Source: Spirochaetaceae bacterium
Lineage (GTDB): Bacteria; Spirochaetota; Spirochaetia; Treponematales; Breznakiellaceae
Direction of reading: 5' to 3'
NCBI GenBank assembly: GCA_031273985.1
Contig: JAISQV010000206.1
Span: forward strand, 1 to 38,664
Length of the DNA: 38,664 bases
Positions 15,698 through 23,360 of the stretch are shown piece after piece (the stretch's first letter is position 1; the number at the start of each line of letters is the position of its first letter). The position numbers and the translations under genes are program-made. The notes below the pieces were generated by a model. That model had not been told where the DNA came from. It was given only the letters and a program-made list of their open reading frames with translations, and searched no databases.

Positions 15698-16546
15698 TTA
15701 CTCCTCCGCTATGGGTTCAAAGAGGCTGCGGCCCCACATTTCGGAGAGGTCCGGGGGGTTGGGCGGGGTTCGGGATTGCCGGTCCCGGCTGAGCTGGTAC
15801 TCGTTGAATTCCGCGGTATCGTAGGAGATCTGGCGCAGGACGCGGTTGGTGTTGAGCGCCGCCTCCGCGAGGAGGGAGAGCAGGCCCTTCTCGCCCATGC
15901 GCTCGCTTTCGGGCAGGCTGCGGTCCTCTTCAAGCCGGGCGAGAGTCGCCTGGTCCTGTTCGGTGTCCCTCATGTGCTCCTCGTTCATGAGTTCCAGTTT
16001 GGTCATGATGTTACGCGCCAGGGTTTCCTCCCGCGCTTTCCAGGTCTGCACGTAGACATAGTTGGCCGGGGTGAGGCCCAGGTTAAGCCACATTTCCCGG
16101 CGCTGGCGCTCCGAAAATTCGTTATCCCAGTAATCCACGTAGGTTGATTCCATGGCGGCGGGGATCTCCGCCACGTCGGCCAGGCGGTAGGTGCGGCCTC
16201 CTATGCGGACGCCCATCCGGTTAAAGCGGGTTTCGGCCTGGCGCTCCAGGTAGAGCTGGCGGTTGTACCAGTCCATGAAGTCGTCCCAGCTGTTCACGCG
16301 GGTAACGTTCCTGAGGTTGTCCAGGGCCATTTGCTCCATGCGGAGCATATTCTGGAACTGGTTGTAGGTGTTCATGGCGTTTTCCACCATCTGGGCTATG
16401 GACTGGGCGTAGTAGGCCGCCTGGTCCAGGTGGGTGGCGCTCATGATGCCTTCCAGGATGGGGGCGGTAACGGCCATCTGCGCGCGGGCCCCCGGGGCCC
16501 CCCAAACGGAAAACAGAATCAGCGCGCTTAGCAACAGCTTTTTCAT
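15698..16546 (-). CDS. trbJ: Type IV secretion protein TrbJ (VirB5-like)
   Basis: TrbJ is an exported, largely helical protein related to VirB5, linked to pilus tip or channel assembly. The product (282 aa) has a signal peptide (KLLLSALILFSVWGAPGARA, cleavage near residue 22). The family N-terminal region follows (ILEGIMSATHLDQAAYYAQS, then ENAMNTYNQFQNM), and long coiled-coil-like helices make up the rest. AGGAG precedes the ATG. It is the first trb gene after the cargo island; 188 bp of hairpin-rich DNA lie upstream of it. Confidence 0.92.
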   Translation of the reverse strand: MKKLLLSALILFSVWGAPGARAQMAVTAPILEGIMSATHLDQAAYYAQSIAQMVENAMNTYNQFQNMLRMEQMALDNLRNVTRVNSWDDFMDWYNRQLYLERQAETRFNRMGVRIGGRTYRLADVAEIPAAMESTYVDYWDNEFSERQRREMWLNLGLTPANYVYVQTWKAREETLARNIMTKLELMNEEHMRDTEQDQATLARLEEDRSLPESERMGEKGLLSLLAEAALNTNRVLRQISYDTAEFNEYQLSRDRQSRTPPNPPDLSEMWGRSLFEPIAEE

Positions 16547-16636
16547 GGGGTTCTCCTCGTAGAACGGGTTATCGTTTCGGGCTACAACTGTTCACGCCGG
16601 GGGGAGTTTTGTTGTTACCGTCCGGCGGGGGATTTT

Positions 16637-16710
16637 AAGGGGGCGGAGCCCCCTTAGGAGAGGGGGGAGCGGAAGACCGCCGGTACTGCCGAAGGCAGGG
16701 ACGGCGGTCT
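16637..16710. repeat. Paired GC-rich hairpins between trbJ and the cargo island
   Basis: AAGGGGGC-GGA-GCCCCCTT (16637-16655) is a perfect 8-bp stem. A second structure has 9-bp arms AGACCGCCG (16674-16682) and CGGCGGTCT (16702-16710), with an inner CTGCC-gaa-GGCAG hairpin. Neither is followed by a T-tract on the - strand. They fill the 188-bp gap between the exported-paralogue pseudogene and trbJ. They resemble dispersed intergenic hairpins of this genome and may mark where cargo entered the transfer operon. Confidence 0.7.
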
Positions 16711-16734
16711 GCAGCGGGGGGGAGGCTTCCCCCT

Positions 16735-17155
16735 CTAATATATAGTATTGGTTTTAACGCTTTGAGACCAAGCTTCAGCTATAGTGTAATCAGTAAAGGC
16801 ATGAGTAATTACGATACTTCCTTTTTCCGCAAAGCCAGCTACCGTAAAAGCATATTGCGAATCAGCAATGTTAATTTGAACACCGGAATATTGGGCGGAT
16901 ACATTCCAAGCTTGCAGGCTTGGCAGTAGAATTTCGTCTCCCGATACAAGGAAGCCGTTATTGGTTGCCAAACCAATGGTAATGAAATAAAGCCTGCCGT
17001 TCCTGACGTGCGGCATTATAACTTCAAGGGTAGTGCCGGTCTGCGAAAATTCATGCAGATAGTCCGCAATGATACCGGCTACATACACGGGCTCATTATC
17101 CTGCTGGGCAAAGAGGGCGGCGCCGCAGGGCTGACAAAAACAGTGTTTTTCTCAT
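16735..17155 (-). pseudogene. Exported paralogue copy 1, frameshifted in its signal peptide
   Basis: This is the third tandem copy of a small exported protein in transcription order. The ATG at 17155 opens MRKTLFLSAL but the frame then ends after 19 residues. Compared with copy 2, eight bases (CTGTGCTG or an equivalent shift) are missing inside a CTG-rich stretch of the signal peptide. The downstream frame (MYVAGIIADYLHEFSQTGTT onwards) is otherwise intact and closely matches copy 3, including HEFSQTGTTLE, IMPHVRNGRLYF and VAGFAEKGSIVITH. A loss by replication slippage between short repeats explains it. The rest of the frame is undamaged, so the mutation looks recent. Base composition is less GC-rich than in the trb genes. 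Confidence 0.85.
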
Positions 17156-17209
17156 TTGTTTCCCCTTTAGTAATGTGCAAGCCTGAGCGTTTGGGTCCAT
17201 CTATCCGCG

Positions 17210-17647
17210 CTAATAGTAATACGCAAGCCTGGCAGTTTGGACCCAATTCTCCAATGACTCATTATCAGGGAAAACATGGGTAACAATAATCCTTCCTGCC
17301 TCCGCAAAACCTGCGACGAATAAATGACCAGTATCGGAGCTGACATATTCAGTTTGACGGCCTTGGTATACGCCAAAAACAGTGTGTTCTGGCGATAGAA
17401 TAAATTGAACGCCGGGTCTTAAATTACCGTCTTCGGCAGGTAAGGCAGGGCTGAGAAAATACAATCGGCCATTTCGGATGAAAGGTTCAAGCTCTTTCAT
17501 CTCTTCATTTTCCATGCCGTTTTCTGCAAATTCACAAACGTAAGGACCGACAAGAAAATGATTCACATAGACGGGCTCATTATCCTGCTGGGCAAAGAGG
17601 GCGGCGCCGCAGCACAGCAGGGCTGACAGAAACAGTGCTTTTTTCAT
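17210..17647 (-). CDS. Small exported protein, tandem paralogue copy 2
   Basis: The protein (145 aa) starts at the ATG at 17647, with AAGGAG upstream, and has a signal peptide KKALFLSALLCCGAALFA cut before QQDNEP. The mature part, about 125 aa, matches its neighbours at NEPVYV, FAENGMENEE (in place of FSQTGTTLE), IRNGRLYFLSPAL and FVAGFAEAGRIIVTHVF. It is the most divergent of the three copies in its middle. I do not recognise a named family. It starts 11 bp after the copy 3 stop. The place inside the trb operon suggests a periplasmic or surface role, for example entry exclusion, but that is a guess. Confidence 0.75.
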   Translation of the reverse strand: MKKALFLSALLCCGAALFAQQDNEPVYVNHFLVGPYVCEFAENGMENEEMKELEPFIRNGRLYFLSPALPAEDGNLRPGVQFILSPEHTVFGVYQGRQTEYVSSDTGHLFVAGFAEAGRIIVTHVFPDNESLENWVQTARLAYYY

Positions 17648-17658
17648 TTGTTTCTCCT

Positions 17659-18078
17659 TTAGTAATGTACAAGCCTGAGCGTTTGGGTCCATCTATCCGC
17701 TGTTTCATAATCGGTAAAGATATGGGTAAGAACAATTTTTCCGGTTTCGGCGAACCCAGCGACAAAAAGAGGGGTTTCTGTGTCAATATTATTTATACGA
17801 TTACCTTGATACGTGGCGAAAACAGCCTGGGAACCCGGCAGCATAATAGAGTCTCCCGACACGAGGGAGCCGTTATGTATCGCCAAGCCAACAGAGGTGA
17901 AGTAAAGCCTGCCGTTTCTGACGTGCGGCATTATACTCTCAAGGGTAGTGCCGGTCTGCGAAAATTCATGCAGATAGTCCCCATAGGCACCGGCGACATA
18001 GACGGGCTCATTATTCTGCTGGGCGAAGAGGGCGGCGGCGCAGCACAGCAGGGCTGACAGAAACAGTGTTTTTTTCAT
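17659..18078 (-). CDS. Small exported protein, tandem paralogue copy 3
   Basis: The protein (139 aa) has a clear signal peptide (KKTLFLSALLCCAAALFA, cleavage before QQNNEP) and a mature domain of about 118 aa. That domain carries HEFSQTGTTLESIMPHVRNG and ends FVAGFAETGKIVLTHIFTDY. Its ATG overlaps the stop of the phospholipase-D-like fragment (ATGA at 18075-18078). It is first in the tandem set by transcription order and, with copy 2, is intact. The family is unknown to me. The pattern of predicted strands ending in a Tyr/His-rich C-terminus suggests a small beta-rich periplasmic domain. Confidence 0.75.
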   Translation of the reverse strand: MKKTLFLSALLCCAAALFAQQNNEPVYVAGAYGDYLHEFSQTGTTLESIMPHVRNGRLYFTSVGLAIHNGSLVSGDSIMLPGSQAVFATYQGNRINNIDTETPLFVAGFAETGKIVLTHIFTDYETADRWTQTLRLVHY

Positions 18079-18350
18079 TCTTTCATCCTTCTCAGAAAGC
18101 CGGCATAGATTTTTTCACCCAATTCGGCAAGGCCCCATTTACTGGAGTCATAGCTGTCGGTAACAAAGAGGCTGTTGAAGTAGCGAAGCAATTCATTGAC
18201 AACTTCCGGGTTCCTGAAGGTGAGGCATGATTCGGTATTGGTGTTCATACCGTATTCCGTAAAATTGAGGGAGCCCAGGTAAGCGCTTTCAATAAGGGCA
18301 TAGGGCATTTTACCGGAACGTTCAGGTTCCGTAAGGGGAGACTCGTCCAT
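18075..18350 (-). pseudogene. Phospholipase-D-like fragment with lost catalytic residues
   Basis: The frame (91 aa from the ATG at 18350, behind AAGGAGGAAAGCC) contains AYLGSLNFTEYGMNTNTES, the C-terminal half of an HKD motif as in PLD-type nucleases. The full motif is HxK, four residues, D, six residues, GSxN. Here the spacing is kept exactly, but His is Ser (SGK) and Asp is Leu, so hydrolysis should be impossible. The remaining part is far shorter than an active enzyme, which needs two HKD motifs or a dimer. It may be a decaying remnant or a small protein put to another use; the good ribosome site and overlap with the next gene argue that it is still translated. Confidence 0.6.
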
Positions 18351-18416
18351 GCGGCTTTCCTCCTTCCGCGGGCGCATTGTAGCACGGGGGGAAGGGCGGC
18401 GCAAGGCGCCGGCGGG

Positions 18417-18650
18417 CTAGGTGGCGGTCTCTGTTACCCTGTAATCTTCGAGTTCTTTGAGGCGCCGGCGGGCGAGTTCCTCTACGATGTCCCCGGGAAG
18501 CATATCGAGGAATTCCTTATAAACGAGGCGCACTTTTCTCCCCGGTTTTGCCGGGGGGATGTCGGAGCAATCAACGGGGTGATTTTTTATTTCGTCAATT
18601 TCCCTGTCGAGGGCTGCCGGCTCATCGAAGGTATTGTCTGAACTGATCAT
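18417..18650 (-). CDS. brnA: BrnA-like antitoxin
   Basis: The product (77 aa) starts at the ATG at 18650, preceded by AGGAG, and its start lies inside the end of the toxin gene (29-bp overlap), as usual for brnTA. The N-terminal part is acidic (SSDNTFDEPAALDREIDEI). The C-terminal part (KVRLVYKEFLDMLPGDIVEE) resembles the small DNA-binding end of BrnA antitoxins. It should neutralise BrnT and repress the pair. Assignment rests mostly on the toxin next door. Confidence 0.75.
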   Translation of the reverse strand: MISSDNTFDEPAALDREIDEIKNHPVDCSDIPPAKPGRKVRLVYKEFLDMLPGDIVEELARRRLKELEDYRVTETAT

Positions 18651-18942
18651 AATAATCTCCTGCTTCCACAGCCTCCGCGCGGCGGGCCGAAAAGACGCGT
18701 ATGAAACCGCCCCGGTAGGTAACGGAGACGGTAACGAGCACATGGCTGGCCAGGCCGGTGACGGAACCTGTAACATTGAAACGGTCTTCGGAGGTTGAAT
18801 TTTCACGGTCGTACTCTTCAATCAGAAAAGGATCGGAAAAGACCGCCGCGGCCGTTTCAAACCTGACGCGGTGTTTTTTCAGGTTTAGTTCCGCCTTTTG
18901 GGCGTCCCATATAAATTTATCTTTGTAGACAACATCGCCCAT
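18622..18942 (-). CDS. brnT: BrnT family toxin (ribonuclease)
   Basis: BrnT toxins are small RelE-fold ribonucleases that stop translation. The protein (106 aa) carries the family pattern: FIWDAQKAELNLKKHRVRFE at about residues 10-29, FSDPFLIEEYD near 36-46, a region leading to LVTVSVTYRGGFIRVFSARR, and the C-terminal AGDYYDQF. I start at the ATG at 18942; its ribosome site is weak. It lies between trbE and the exported paralogues, inside the transfer operon, so it may stabilise the element or tie its loss to a growth penalty. Confidence 0.88.
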   Translation of the reverse strand: MGDVVYKDKFIWDAQKAELNLKKHRVRFETAAAVFSDPFLIEEYDRENSTSEDRFNVTGSVTGLASHVLVTVSVTYRGGFIRVFSARRAEAVEAGDYYDQFRQYLR

Positions 18943-19000
18943 GAAAAGACACCATGTAAAACTATAGTATAGCGCCAGCCCTGCGTCAATCCGGCGCGCG

Positions 19001-21823
19001 TCACACAACCTGCGGCACGTTGCCTTCCCTGATGCGGGGGAGGGACTTACAGGCGGCGTAGAGGGTGATTTCGCCGCGTTTGACGGCCTCCACGAGGTCC
19101 GGTGTTCCGTTTTTGAGGAGGCTGCGGGCCTGGTAGACGGTGGAGGGGCTGACGCCTAAGCGTTCTGCGAGGCGCTCCGCGGCGCGCCCCGCGCCGTCTT
19201 TCCGCTTGCGCTGCGGGAGGGCGGCCACGGCGTCGAGGAGCTCCGCGGTTCCGGCATCGGGGATGGCCGCCGCGGTTTCGGGGCCGCGTTCCTCCCGCCC
19301 GGGTTCGGGTTGAGGCGCGGGCGCGGGAACGGCGGCGCGCTGCGGGGCCTCCCGGGGAGCGTCGGGCCCCCTGAGGGAGCGCCAGGGGACGCGGGCGTGG
19401 TCGAGTATATCGGCGCAGAGGGAGACGCCGCCGCCTTTTCCGGCGAGGAGTGCGTCGAGGAATGAGTGGTCGGCGCTCCCGATAAGGGCGAGGGTGAGGC
19501 GCCCGAGGTCGAGGCGGAAGAGGCGGCGCCCGAGGGGGCTGGTGTAGAAGTAATCCCGGCGCATTTCCGCGCCGGCAATGAGGGCTATTTCAGGGTCCGT
19601 GAGGCCGAAGGAACGGTAGACGGGCATCATGTTCTCGGTGAGGGCGGAGGGGTCCGCGAGGTAAATTTTGGTAAGGCACTGCTGGGTGATGGTGGTTTTG
19701 AGGGGCGATTTTTCGACGTCTGCGACGTCCTGGGTGGCGAAGACGACGAAGACATTTTTCTTGCGGAGCACCTTGAGCCATTCGGTAATTTTTTCGGCGA
19801 AGACGGGATTTTTGAGGAAGAGCCAGGCCTCGTCCAGGACGAGGAGTGTGAGGCGGCCGTCGAACAGTTTTTCTACCAGGTTGAAAAGGTAGACGAGGGC
19901 GGGGACGACGCAGCCTTCGCCGCGGTTCATGAGGGCCTCCATTTCAATGGCGAGAAAGGAGGTGTCCAGGGAGAGGGCTGAGGAACGGGCGTCGAAGATT
20001 TTGCCGTATTTGCCGCCGTCCCAGAGATAGTCGCCGAGCATTTCTTTGAAGACCGGGCGTTTTGAGACGGGGTCGAGGTAGTTGACGTACTGGAGGAAGC
20101 TGGTAATGGTGCGGGAAGCCGGGGGCTTTTCGCGGAGGAGTTCGAGGCTCTGCTTAATCTGGGCGCGCATGGGCGGGGAGACCTCGTAGCGGTTGACGGC
20201 GAAGCAGGCTTCGATGAAGTCGATGGCGTTCATGATGTCGCGGTCGGTTTCGAGGTCGCGGAGGGGCTGGAAGCTGACGGCTGCGGCGTTTTCGCCGGCG
20301 GGCTCGTAGAAGAGGCCTCCGGCGGCGAGGCAGGGCTGGCGGCAGGAGCGGCCCTTGTCGAAGACGATGACGCGGGAAGCGGGGTACTTGAAGAACTGCA
20401 TTTCCAGGAGGTTGAGGAAGGTGGACTTGCCCGCGCCGGTGGGGCCCCAGACGGCGGAGTGGCCGACGTCGGAGGGATTCATGTTAAAGAAGAAGGGTGT
20501 GCCTTCCTCGGTGGAGCAGATGAGGTGCGGGATGTCGACACCGGAGACGAGGCCGGCGTGTTCGTTACGGCGCATCCCGGCCCATACGGAGGAGAGGGGG
20601 AGGACGTGGGAGAGGGAGTAGGTCATGACGGGGAGGGAGCGGTAGTTGGCGTAGACCTGGCCCGGCATCATGGACTTCCATGCTTCGAGGGCGTTATAGG
20701 TTTCCTCCTTGCAGGTGAAGCCGGCGCTGTTGACGACAGCTTTTACTTTGTCTGCCTTTTTTTTGGCGGCTTTGAGGTCCCTGTCCCAGACCATGACGCA
20801 GCTCGTGTAGTAGCCGAGGGCGGCCTGGCCGGTTTCTATTTCTATCTGGGCGTCGATGGAGTCGTTTTCCTTGACTCCCGCGCCGTGGTTGACGGTTCTG
20901 GCGGGCTGCCCTGAGGTACTTTCAGCGAAGGTCTGCAGGAAGGTAGTTTTGCTGCCGCGGTGGGCCTTTTCTTTTTTGTGGGCCTCCTTTTTGCCGTCAT
21001 CCAGATCGAGGCAGATATAGCGGGAGACCCAGCGGTATTCGATACGGGAGCGGTTGAGTGTGTCGAGGATGGCGGGGTAGCTGTCTTCCGGGAAGTCGTT
21101 GACGCCGATGACAGGGATAAAGCAGTCGCCGAGCTTCATGGTGAGGGAGGTAACGAGCTCTGAATCCGGCAGGATGCGGTCGAGGAGTATCCTGGTTGCG
21201 GGGAAACGGATGGGGTGCCGGTTGAGGGAGACGCTGGAATGGAGGTAGGCGACGGTCTCCTCGTTGGAGAGGGGGGCGAGAAGCATATCGCGGGAAAGGA
21301 GCGCGGCAACGGCGTCTGTTTCGTTGACAAAGAAGTCTACGTTCTGCTTAATACCCTGGGCTCCTCCCGGAGCGTCCTGGTCCCTCCCGCTGCGGATGAA
21401 CATTTGGGTAAGCTTTTTCACGTTTTCCGAAGGGGGCTTCCAGATGAAGGTGAGGTAGTAACTGGACTCGAAGTGCTCGCCCGCGGCGCGGAAGGCGGCC
21501 TCCCGTTCGCGGTCTATGAGGTAGGGGGCGAGGGCGTCGAAGGAGCCCGGACGGCCGCCGAAGCCGGCCCTGGGGTATTCGGTGGTGTAGAAACGCTGGG
21601 CCTCCAGCTGGAAGGCCCAGCCTGAGCCGAGGCGTCTGGCGAAGTCGTTGACGCGGATGGCGAGGCTGTTGACCTCGAAGGCGCCTGAGGAGTCGATGTC
21701 CGGCGCGCGGTAGGCGAAGGAGCGCTGGAGGATTCCGTCTTTCTGGATGACGACACCTTCATGGAAACGGGTGATGAAGTTCCAAGGGAGGATTTGGTAG
21801 AAGAGGCCTGTAGATTCGCTCAT
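19001..21823 (-). CDS. trbE: Type IV secretion ATPase TrbE / VirB4 with ParB-like C-terminal HTH
   Basis: VirB4/TrbE powers assembly of the mating channel at the inner membrane. The protein (940 aa) has the CagE/TrbE N-terminal domain (LPWNFITRFHEGVVIQKDG near the start), Walker A GPTGAGKST at about 459-467 and Walker B LTLLVLDEAWLF at about 659-670. After the usual end near 800 comes a Pro/Ala-rich linker and then, at about 865-925, a helix-turn-helix domain (RAAERLAERLGVSPSTVYQA). This domain is nearly the same as the one in the ParB-like protein at 30351-31178. Family members are typically about 800-850 aa, so this is an extra domain. The start overlaps the trbD stop (ATGA). Confidence 0.95.
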   Translation of the reverse strand: MSESTGLFYQILPWNFITRFHEGVVIQKDGILQRSFAYRAPDIDSSGAFEVNSLAIRVNDFARRLGSGWAFQLEAQRFYTTEYPRAGFGGRPGSFDALAPYLIDREREAAFRAAGEHFESSYYLTFIWKPPSENVKKLTQMFIRSGRDQDAPGGAQGIKQNVDFFVNETDAVAALLSRDMLLAPLSNEETVAYLHSSVSLNRHPIRFPATRILLDRILPDSELVTSLTMKLGDCFIPVIGVNDFPEDSYPAILDTLNRSRIEYRWVSRYICLDLDDGKKEAHKKEKAHRGSKTTFLQTFAESTSGQPARTVNHGAGVKENDSIDAQIEIETGQAALGYYTSCVMVWDRDLKAAKKKADKVKAVVNSAGFTCKEETYNALEAWKSMMPGQVYANYRSLPVMTYSLSHVLPLSSVWAGMRRNEHAGLVSGVDIPHLICSTEEGTPFFFNMNPSDVGHSAVWGPTGAGKSTFLNLLEMQFFKYPASRVIVFDKGRSCRQPCLAAGGLFYEPAGENAAAVSFQPLRDLETDRDIMNAIDFIEACFAVNRYEVSPPMRAQIKQSLELLREKPPASRTITSFLQYVNYLDPVSKRPVFKEMLGDYLWDGGKYGKIFDARSSALSLDTSFLAIEMEALMNRGEGCVVPALVYLFNLVEKLFDGRLTLLVLDEAWLFLKNPVFAEKITEWLKVLRKKNVFVVFATQDVADVEKSPLKTTITQQCLTKIYLADPSALTENMMPVYRSFGLTDPEIALIAGAEMRRDYFYTSPLGRRLFRLDLGRLTLALIGSADHSFLDALLAGKGGGVSLCADILDHARVPWRSLRGPDAPREAPQRAAVPAPAPQPEPGREERGPETAAAIPDAGTAELLDAVAALPQRKRKDGAGRAAERLAERLGVSPSTVYQARSLLKNGTPDLVEAVKRGEITLYAACKSLPRIREGNVPQVV

Positions 21824-22077
21824 GGTAAGAAGACGTCCTTTTGGGAAATATTCTCGATGACGATGTCAATCATCCAGGGGTCCTTTCCGGTGAGGTAGCG
21901 CATGATGAGGTAGAGTATGACGATGGGGACGATGGTGAAGTAGAGTTCGAAGCCGTAGATGAAGATGACGGCGAGCATGAAGAGGAGGAGGAGGCCCGTT
22001 TGGGGGACACCTCCGGCGAGGTCCCTTGAGAGGAGGGAGCGGCGCACACGGCGTTTGTAGGGGGTCATATCAACCAT
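21820..22077 (-). CDS. trbD: Type IV secretion protein TrbD / VirB3
   Basis: TrbD/VirB3 is a short inner-membrane protein that partners VirB4. The product (85 aa) has a basic N-terminus (PYKRRVRRSLL), then two closely spaced membrane segments (TGLLLLFMLAVIFIYGF and YFTIVPIVILYLIMRYL), and the family-typical DPWMIDIVIENI. It lies directly after trbC with a gap of a few bases and overlaps the trbE start. Confidence 0.93.
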   Translation of the reverse strand: MVDMTPYKRRVRRSLLSRDLAGGVPQTGLLLLFMLAVIFIYGFELYFTIVPIVILYLIMRYLTGKDPWMIDIVIENISQKDVFLP

Positions 22078-22079
22078 GG

Positions 22080-22373
22080 TCAGCCCTGGGACGCGTTCCA
22101 GATGGCGTCGATGATGAGGGAAGCGCAGACGAGGATGGCCACGGCGATACCGATGGCGATAGCGTTACGCTTCATTTTTTCGTTGTCCTTGTTGAAGCCG
22201 TAGGCGACGGCGCAGCCGCAGAGGCAGATGATGAGGATGGTCTTTACGAAGGTGCCGGTAAAGACCGTCAGAATATCCTCCATGAGGCTGGTCATGCCTG
22301 AGGGGAGGATGTCCTGCGCGGAGAGCGGCAAGGAGCGCAGGGCGAAGAGAAGGAGAAGCAGCAGTAATTTCAT
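22080..22373 (-). CDS. trbC: Conjugative pilin TrbC / VirB2
   Basis: TrbC/VirB2 is the pilin subunit. The precursor (97 aa) has a signal peptide (LLLLLLLFALRSLPLSA, cleavage before QD). Two hydrophobic segments separated by a short charged loop follow (VKTILIICLCGCAVAYGF, NKDNEKMKRN, AIAIGIAVAILVCASLIIDA), the normal pilin layout. AGGAG precedes the ATG. I saw no traF-type cyclising peptidase gene in the window, so maturation must depend on other enzymes or be simple cleavage. Confidence 0.92.
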   Translation of the reverse strand: MKLLLLLLLFALRSLPLSAQDILPSGMTSLMEDILTVFTGTFVKTILIICLCGCAVAYGFNKDNEKMKRNAIAIGIAVAILVCASLIIDAIWNASQG

Positions 22374-22412
22374 AAGACACTCCTTAAAAAAGATGTGCGG
22401 GAAGGCGCGGCG

Positions 22413-23360
22413 TCAGCGGGCCGTTCCGCTTTCCCGTATTTCCTCTACCGTGAGGGCTTCGTCCACGACGGGCCCGAAACCCCTGCGGTAGGAAAGGTGC
22501 ACGACGATGTTGACAGCGTCGGCCAGGTCCGGAAGGGTACCGGCTATTTTCTGGCGGAGGAGGCCCTCGATGCGGGAGAGGGTGGAGGAGGCGCTGTCGG
22601 CATGGATGGTGGTGATGTTGCCGGGGTGGCCGGTGTTCCAGGCTTCGAGGAGTTCCACGGTAACATCGCCGGAACGCAGCTCGCCGAAGATGATGCGTTT
22701 CGGGGTCCAGCGGAGGGCGGTCTGGATGGCGGCGACGGCCTGCTCTTTTCTGATGTAGAGCTGGGTTTTGTTTTTGCCCCGGCACTGGAGTTCCGGGAGA
22801 TCCTCGATGAGGTAGAAGCGGTCGTCCGGCGAAAACTCCCGCATTTTTTCGATACAGGCGTTGGTGAAGGTGGTCTTGCCGGAACCTGTGGAGCCGGAAA
22901 TGACCATATTACTGCGGCGCTCTATATGGGCGACTATCTTGCGGTAGAGCTTTGCTGAAAGCCGCCCCTGCTCGCGGTATTGTTCGAGGGTGAAGACATC
23001 GCCCGCGGGGCGGCGGAAGGTTATTTCCGGGGACTCCACCCAGGGGGGCACGATGGCGGTAGTTCTGATCTTGTAGTCGGGGATGATGCTTTCCAGGGTG
23101 GGCCGCTCCCAGGTATCGATGGGGGTGTCGGAGACATTGGCCAGGCTGTTAATGATGCGCATACGCTCGGCGGGGGAGAGCCTGATTTCGGTGTCGTAAA
23201 GGCCTTTTAGAAAGTCATCGCACTGCACCGCGCCGTCTCCGTAGACATACACGTTGGTAACGGAGGCGGTCTCGAAGAAGGGGATGAGCGGGGCGAGATC
23301 GCCCATGAGGTTTTCCATCTCGCGCTCACGGCGCTCGAGCCCGTCCTCAATCCTGCCCAT
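22413..23360 (-). CDS. trbB: Type IV secretion ATPase TrbB / VirB11
   Basis: VirB11/TrbB is a hexameric ATPase that switches the channel between assembly and transfer. The protein (315 aa from the ATG at 23360, behind GGAGA) has the N-terminal domain and Walker A GSTGSGKTTFTN near residues 155-166. The Asp box FYLIEDLPELQ, Walker B IIFGELRSGDV and the His box TIHADSASSTL follow in the right order. The start overlaps the preceding ribbon-helix-helix gene by 14 bp. An in-frame ATG at 23399 exists but would overlap more of that gene. Confidence 0.94.
   Translation of the reverse strand: MGRIEDGLERREREMENLMGDLAPLIPFFETASVTNVYVYGDGAVQCDDFLKGLYDTEIRLSPAERMRIINSLANVSDTPIDTWERPTLESIIPDYKIRTTAIVPPWVESPEITFRRPAGDVFTLEQYREQGRLSAKLYRKIVAHIERRSNMVISGSTGSGKTTFTNACIEKMREFSPDDRFYLIEDLPELQCRGKNKTQLYIRKEQAVAAIQTALRWTPKRIIFGELRSGDVTVELLEAWNTGHPGNITTIHADSASSTLSRIEGLLRQKIAGTLPDLADAVNIVVHLSYRRGFGPVVDEALTVEEIRESGTAR

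Noticed and set aside
14529..15824. 431-codon + strand frame opposite trbL and the end of trbJ
   Set aside because: It is a shadow of GC-rich genes; it is Gly/Glu/Arg-rich, without motifs, and runs across two well-supported - strand genes.
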